Part shown: positions 59,652 to 64,000 of the stretch, piece after piece
How the letters are laid out: the number at the start of each line of letters is the position of its first letter
How positions within the stretch are numbered: position 1 is the stretch's first letter
Source of the DNA: Kalmanozyma brasiliensis GHG001
Lineage: Eukaryota > Basidiomycota > Ustilaginomycetes > Ustilaginales
DNA: 64,000 nt
Reading direction: 5' to 3'
NCBI RefSeq assembly: GCF_000497045.1
Contig: NW_015961951.1
Location: 480,901-544,900 of the forward strand
Translations under genes and position numbers: made by a program
The notes under the pieces: model-generated
Seen by the model: the letters and a program-made list of their open reading frames with translations, nothing else
Databases searched by the model: none
What the model was told of the DNA's origin: nothing

Positions 59652-62030
59652 ATGTCGTCTTGGACCGACAGTCTCACCATGGACACCATGGCAAAGGAGA
59701 GGGCCAACCCTCCCTTTGACGTCCGAAAGGTACGTTGACTCTCCTTGACCGAATTTCGCTCCGCTGCCAAGCTTCAGACACTGACCATGACCATGTTCGC
59801 TTCCTTTTGACCCGCAGATGTCCATCGAGCACCACGGTAGCGAGAACGATCTCGTCAAGAAGGAAAAGTTCATGCTCGAAGCCAGCCGCGACCCCGTCTT
59901 CTACTCGGCTGACATTTACGATCTCACCAAGGAGCAAATTCGTGAGCGTACCATGCAGCGCATCCAGCGCCTGGCTCACTACGTCACCAGCGAGCCCGTC
60001 GACGACTTCCAGAAGCGTATGGAGCTCATGTCGCTTCTCGACCCCGGTCTCTGGACCCGTCTCGGTGTCCACTACGGTCTTTTCCTTGGTGCCATCCGAT
60101 CCGGTGCTACCCCCAACCAGTTCTCTTACTGGATGGAGAAGGGTGTCATTGCTTGCCAGGGCATGTTCGGCTGCTTCGGTATGACCGAGCTGGCTCACGG
60201 TTCCAACGTCGCCGGTCTCGAGACCACCGCGCACTTCGACGGCACCACGGACGAATTCGTCATCCACACTCCGAATCTCGGTGCTACCAAGTGGTGGATT
60301 GGTGGTGCTGCTCAGACGGCCACGCACTGCTCCGTCTTTGCTCAGCTTATCGTCAACGGCAAGCGCTACGGCACCAAGACCTTCATTGTGCCCCTCCGTG
60401 ACCCCAAGAGTTTCCAGCTGCTTCCTGGTATCAACATTGGCGATATCGGCAAGAAGATGGGTCGTGACGGTATCGACAACGGCTACATTCAATTCACCAA
60501 CGTTCGCATCCCTCGTGCATACATGCTCATGAAGCACACTCAGGTCACCCGTGACGGTGAGGTGCGCGAGCCTCCGCTTCAGCAGCTTACCTACGGTGCC
60601 TTGCTCCAGGGTCGAACGGCAATGGTAGCGGATGCCGCCAACACGGCCAAAAAGGCGCTAACCATCTCGGTCCGATATGCTGCTGCGCGACGACAGTTCA
60701 AGTCGGACGCCAAGGCCGAGCTCGAGACCCAGATCATCGACTACCCAATCCACCAGCGCCGTCTTATGCCTCTGGTCGCTCAGGCCGTCGCTTTCGGTTA
60801 CACCTCACTCGAGCTCCAGCGTCTGTACGAAGAGACTTCGCAGGCGCTCGAGTCTCTGGAGCCTGGAGACCCTAGCCTGGATGCCACCATCGAGAAGCTC
60901 AAGGAGACCCATTCGACCAGTGCCGGTCTCAAGGCCTTCTGCACCTGGGCTACCCTCGAGACCATCGACCGATCGCGACAGGCGTGTGGTGGTCACGGTT
61001 ACTCGTCCTACAACGCTTTTGCCAACATGTACTCTGATTTCGCCGTGCACTGCACATGGGAGGGTAAGTTCACACGGCAGCCGCATTTCACACTCTCCGA
61101 TCACAGAACCCTCGCTGACCACCGTTTCTTTCCAATCCCTCTTTCCGCTCTCCATCGTCTTCAGGTGACAACACGATTCTCGCTCTGCAGTCCGGTCGTT
61201 TCCTCATCTCGGCTTTCCAGGACGCACTGGACGGCAAGAAGCAGGTCAGCCAGGGTACCATGTACATGAACGATCTCGACAAGGTCCTGTCGGCCAAGTG
61301 CGAGTCGAACGAAGCGCTCGACACACTTGACGGCATCGACCGCGGTTGGGCGACCGTCGCCGCTCACGCCGTCAAGAAGGCTTCCGAGGACTACCAGGCA
61401 TGCCTCAAGAAGGGACGCAGCAGGGAGCAAGCTTTCGAGGACTGCTCGCAGGTGCGATTCGTTGCTGCCAGCGTACACACGGCCGGCTACATCTTCCGAC
61501 AATTCCGCTCGGCTGTGGAGCGTGTCGAGAAGAGCGACGACGGTGTGCGCGAGCACCTCGAGCTGCTGGCCAAGTTCTACGGTCTCTGGCAGCTGGAGGA
61601 GAAGGCTGCCTTCTTCCTCCGCAGTGGCTTCGTCACACCCGAGCAGCTCGACTTTGCTTCGGCCAAGGTCACCGAATACTGTGCCAAGACGCGTACATTC
61701 GCTATCCCCCTCATCGACTCGTTCGCCATATCGGACCACGTTCTCAACTCGCCCATCGGCAGGTACGACGGCGACATCTACCGCGAGTACTTCCGCATGG
61801 TGCGCCGAAACAACCCGCAGCTCAAGGAGCACCCGTACTTTGAGCGTCTCATCCGACCCTTCATTGAGCGACAGCTGCCCGATCAGGAGGACTTTGACGA
61901 GGCCATTGGCATCGACGATGAGATCGAAGAGATCAAGCAGGATCGCGAGGAGGCCGAGGCGGAAGCCAAGGCAGCCGCTGAAGATGCCAAGGAGGATGCC
62001 AAGGAGGCGGCCGACGAGGGCAAGAAATAG
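59652..62030 (+). CDS. POX1: Peroxisomal acyl-CoA oxidase, three exons
   Basis: Exons are 59652-59729, 59818-61063 and 61165-62030, with GTACGT and GTAAGT donors; phases join to 729 residues. Exon 1 supplies the family N-terminus (KERANPPFDVRK). Exon 2 carries the FAD and acyl-CoA dehydrogenase core: MTELAHGSNVAGLETTAHFD, TKWWIGGAAQTATHCSVFAQ and RQACGGHGYSSYNAFANMYS. The exon 2/3 junction rebuilds CTWEGDNTI, whose Glu is the catalytic base. Exon 3 holds the C-terminal acyl-CoA oxidase domain and ends in an Ala/Glu/Lys-rich tail (EDAKEAADEGKK). The enzyme carries out the first, H2O2-forming step of peroxisomal beta-oxidation. There is no SKL-type C-terminal targeting signal, as in yeast Pox1. 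Confidence 0.94.
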
Positions 62031-62203
62031 AGCTAGTAGTCATACTGCTCACGTCTCGGTCTTGAACATACACAAACCATACATACAATACGGATTCCCA
62101 CTTGTCTCTCACGCTCTAGCTGTAATCGATACCGTTTGCTCAGTCCAAGTCGGAGTCTCGTCTGAGGTGTTATTCGAGTGCATGAGTGCATGATTCGGTT
62201 GGT

Positions 62204-63413
62204 TCAGATTGCATTGCCGTCCTTCTGAACGTCCCCGTCCTTTGTCGATGCCTGAGTAACTTTGTCGGCTTCTTCGGCTAGGAACCTTTCGTACATTTCT
62301 TTCCGAGTGGTCTCGCGCACCACCTCAACTCGCTCTGGAAACGCGTCCATTACGTAGCCTGGCCCGTATTCAGGGCCGCCAAGAAACACTTGACCGTTGG
62401 ACAGAAGCCAGAACGTGCCGTTGATGTGGGGCCTGTTAGCAGGGTATTCGTATGTGCCTGCTATCCAGCGCCGAACATCCTCAGCTATCTTGGCTTCTCG
62501 TTCGGCCTTGGCAGCGTCGACGCGAGCTTTCCACCTTCGCAAGTGTTCCTCTTCGCTGATCTCGCGGACCTTATCGCTTTTCGGCTCGTCGAGCCACCAT
62601 TCTTTTGTAGGGTCGTCCACCTCGTCTTGACAGACGCTCACCTCTTTGCCGTCAGTATAGAGGTAGTACTTGCGCACTGGGAGGCCTTCGATGAATGGCT
62701 TTGGAGAATCTGTTCAATGTCGATTGACGCAAACAACGTCAAAGTCGATGTGTATCAAGCGTGCGCATGCAACGTCGAGAAGAGCAACAGCGTTGAGGCG
62801 CGTCAGTGTCCCTTTTTGGCAGATCGAAGAACGTGATACGTCATTGTCGGCTGCAGTATCAAGCCTGCAACAATCAATGTATGAACTTACCTAGGTCTCT
62901 GCCCGCTTCGAGCCAAGCCTGTTTCTCGGCAACGTACTCGGGATCTTTTGTGTTGTCGTAGTAGAACTCTGAGTCCTTGTTGCACATGCCATGAATCCCC
63001 TCGTGAAGGAGGAAAGCATCGATCAAAACGCCTTCGGGCTCTTGTCGAATCGTCGCTTCGATCCTGAGCGGGTAGCCCTCCATTCCGTCTCGGAAGTAAT
63101 CTTCGTCGATGCCTGGGATCAAGACCTTGCCATCCTTGTGCGACTGATCATCGGCGATGGCGAAGGTGAGACTGGTGAACGGCGAGTCCTCGCGAGCCAG
63201 GTTGGGAACCACGTAACGTCGAGCGATTTCAAGAGGCGTCCAACCAACGAAGTCTCCTTCGATCAATTCGAGTTTGGCGTCATCCGGCAGCCCTTCAAAC
63301 GGCGGATCGAGACACTCTTTGCAGAACTTGTCGATCCATGAGCGGGAGAACGGTGTGCGTGATGTGCAGAAAAGGGGTACCTTGGTCGCTTTCCAGTTTC
63401 CAGGGGGCGCCAA
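62204..63413 (-). CDS. Telomere-proximal paralogue of the orphan module protein, start codon altered
   Basis: Exon 1 is 63413-62891 and exon 2 is 62709-62204; the 181-base intron has a GTAAGT donor and AACAG acceptor in phase 1, exactly as in the gene at 38101-39326. The product would be 342 residues. Exon 1 blocks KVPLFCTSRTPFSRSW, IEGDFVGWTPLEIARRYVVP and SPFTSLTFAIADDQSHKDGK match the paralogue closely. Exon 2 has both module units (YLYTDGKEVSV / KSDKVREISEEE and FWLLSNGQVFLGG / ERVEVVRETTRKE). At the position aligned with the paralogue ATG this copy has TTG (63413-63411), and no in-frame ATG occurs before a stop about 90 bases upstream. An upstream exon is possible, since a pyrimidine tract followed by CGACAG precedes it. 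Otherwise this copy is losing function. Both frames remain intact. Confidence 0.65.
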
Positions 63414-63843
63414 GTCTGTCAAATGCCTTGAAGCGCTGTCGAGATCACGACGGGTAGGTGGAAGATGGAGCGGAAGGTGAGAAAGCGGGGATCAGCGTCG
63501 AGAAACTTTTTGCGAGACTTGCTGCGCAGCCAGACGCACTGACCATATGAAGATGCCCAGCTTTGTCCCACCGAAACCAATTGTGGGACAGTGAAGCTCG
63601 ATCCACAATATTGAGGGCTGAGTTCAAGATGAAGCGAATGAGCTTCTGGACGGTGCACCGTGCGGTCCACGACAAACAATGGCAATGCAAGTCGACACCG
63701 CTGTTCAGGATGAAGGGGTTCACCGAAAAGACGGAATATAAAATAATCTCTCAGCGTGACACAATTTTTGCAATTAAAATGCGCGAAAAAATTGAGGCAC
63801 AAAAAAGGATAGCTTAACCAGGTCACACTGAACAGCTGAGGTA
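63414..63843. other. Subtelomeric region between last gene and telomere
   Basis: 430 bases, A/T-richer than the rest toward 63720-63800. Short ORFs here are not protein-like. No RecQ-helicase-type subtelomeric gene is present. Confidence 0.5.
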
Positions 63844-63860
63844 TAGGGTTAGGGTTAGGG
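63844..63860 (+). repeat. Short interstitial telomere repeat
   Basis: TAGGG followed by two TTAGGG units, separated from the terminal array by about 50 unrelated bases. It suggests an old chromosome end that was healed or extended. Confidence 0.85.
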
Positions 63861-63911
63861 TTTCATGTCACCGGTTGAACAGTGTTGGCGCATTGGAAGC
63901 CTGGCAAGACG

Positions 63912-64000
63912 TAGGGTTAGGGTTAGGGTTAGGGTTAGGGTTAGGGTTAGGGTTAGGGTTAGGGTTAGGGTTAGGGTTAGGGTTAGGGTTAGGGTTAGGG
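63912..64000 (+). repeat. Telomere, TTAGGG array at the right chromosome end
   Basis: TAGGG, then 14 perfect TTAGGG units from 63917 to the last base. The G-rich strand runs 5' to 3' toward the end of the window, as expected for a right telomere. The array is cut by the window or assembly end, so its full length is unknown. Confidence 0.98.

Noticed and set aside
59674..60537. Minus-strand ORF of 287 codons opposite acyl-CoA oxidase
   Set aside because: Antisense of a strongly conserved exon; Leu/Val/Glu-rich pattern is typical of reverse-complement frames.
63419..63826. Minus-strand ORF of 135 codons next to the telomere
   Set aside because: Cys/Phe/Leu mix without domain; overlaps the presumed promoter of the last gene. 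Could be an upstream exon source but not a gene by itself.

Overview
The window is the right-hand end of a linear fungal chromosome. It closes at base 64000 with 14 uninterrupted TTAGGG units read outward. Short GT-AG introns in only a minority of genes, introns inside tRNA genes, GC-rich codon third positions, long disordered low-complexity extensions and the set of protein families suggest a basidiomycete. A smut of the Ustilaginaceae (Ustilago/Sporisorium/Moesziomyces group) fits best. The species assignment is inference; no search was run.

Bases 1-9300 hold the 3' end of a DCAF-type WD40 gene, a frame-disrupted gene relic, a secreted beta-propeller-like protein, DCC1 (cohesion clamp loader), TRM10 (tRNA m1G9 methyltransferase) and a putative GPI-anchored surface protein whose signal peptide sits in another frame. 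Bases 9300-20567 are gene-poor. They contain only an arrestin-like protein and an intron-containing tRNA-Gln(TTG), followed by a 5.9 kb stretch leading into a Mig1/CreA carbon catabolite repressor with a long leader.

Bases 23214-36925 are a dense housekeeping and signalling block: eIF3j, a soluble hybrid histidine kinase, an FBXO9/Hrt3-like F-box protein with a split F-box, Misato/DML1, a UBXN1-like UBA-zinc finger-UBX protein, dephospho-CoA kinase and a DHA1-type MFS transporter.

Bases 38101-42186 form an accessory island: a two-exon orphan protein without signal peptide, a small uncertain ORF, and an eight-exon gene for a secreted NucA/NucB-type nuclease. The nuclease ends in a module that is also found, twice in tandem, in the orphan protein. 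A second copy of the orphan gene is the last gene before the telomere (62204-63413) and has TTG where its paralogue has the ATG. This shared-module set is the most novel-looking content of the window.

Bases 42743-62030 return to conserved genes: Kin28/CDK7, choline kinase, the HIRA-type chaperone Hir1, an APH-family phosphotransferase, aspartate-semialdehyde dehydrogenase, an intron-containing initiator tRNA-Met, CTP-dependent diacylglycerol kinase, a leaderless GH43 glycosidase and peroxisomal acyl-CoA oxidase. The genes do not form one pathway. Apart from the subtelomeric family and the nuclease, they look like an ordinary chromosome arm.
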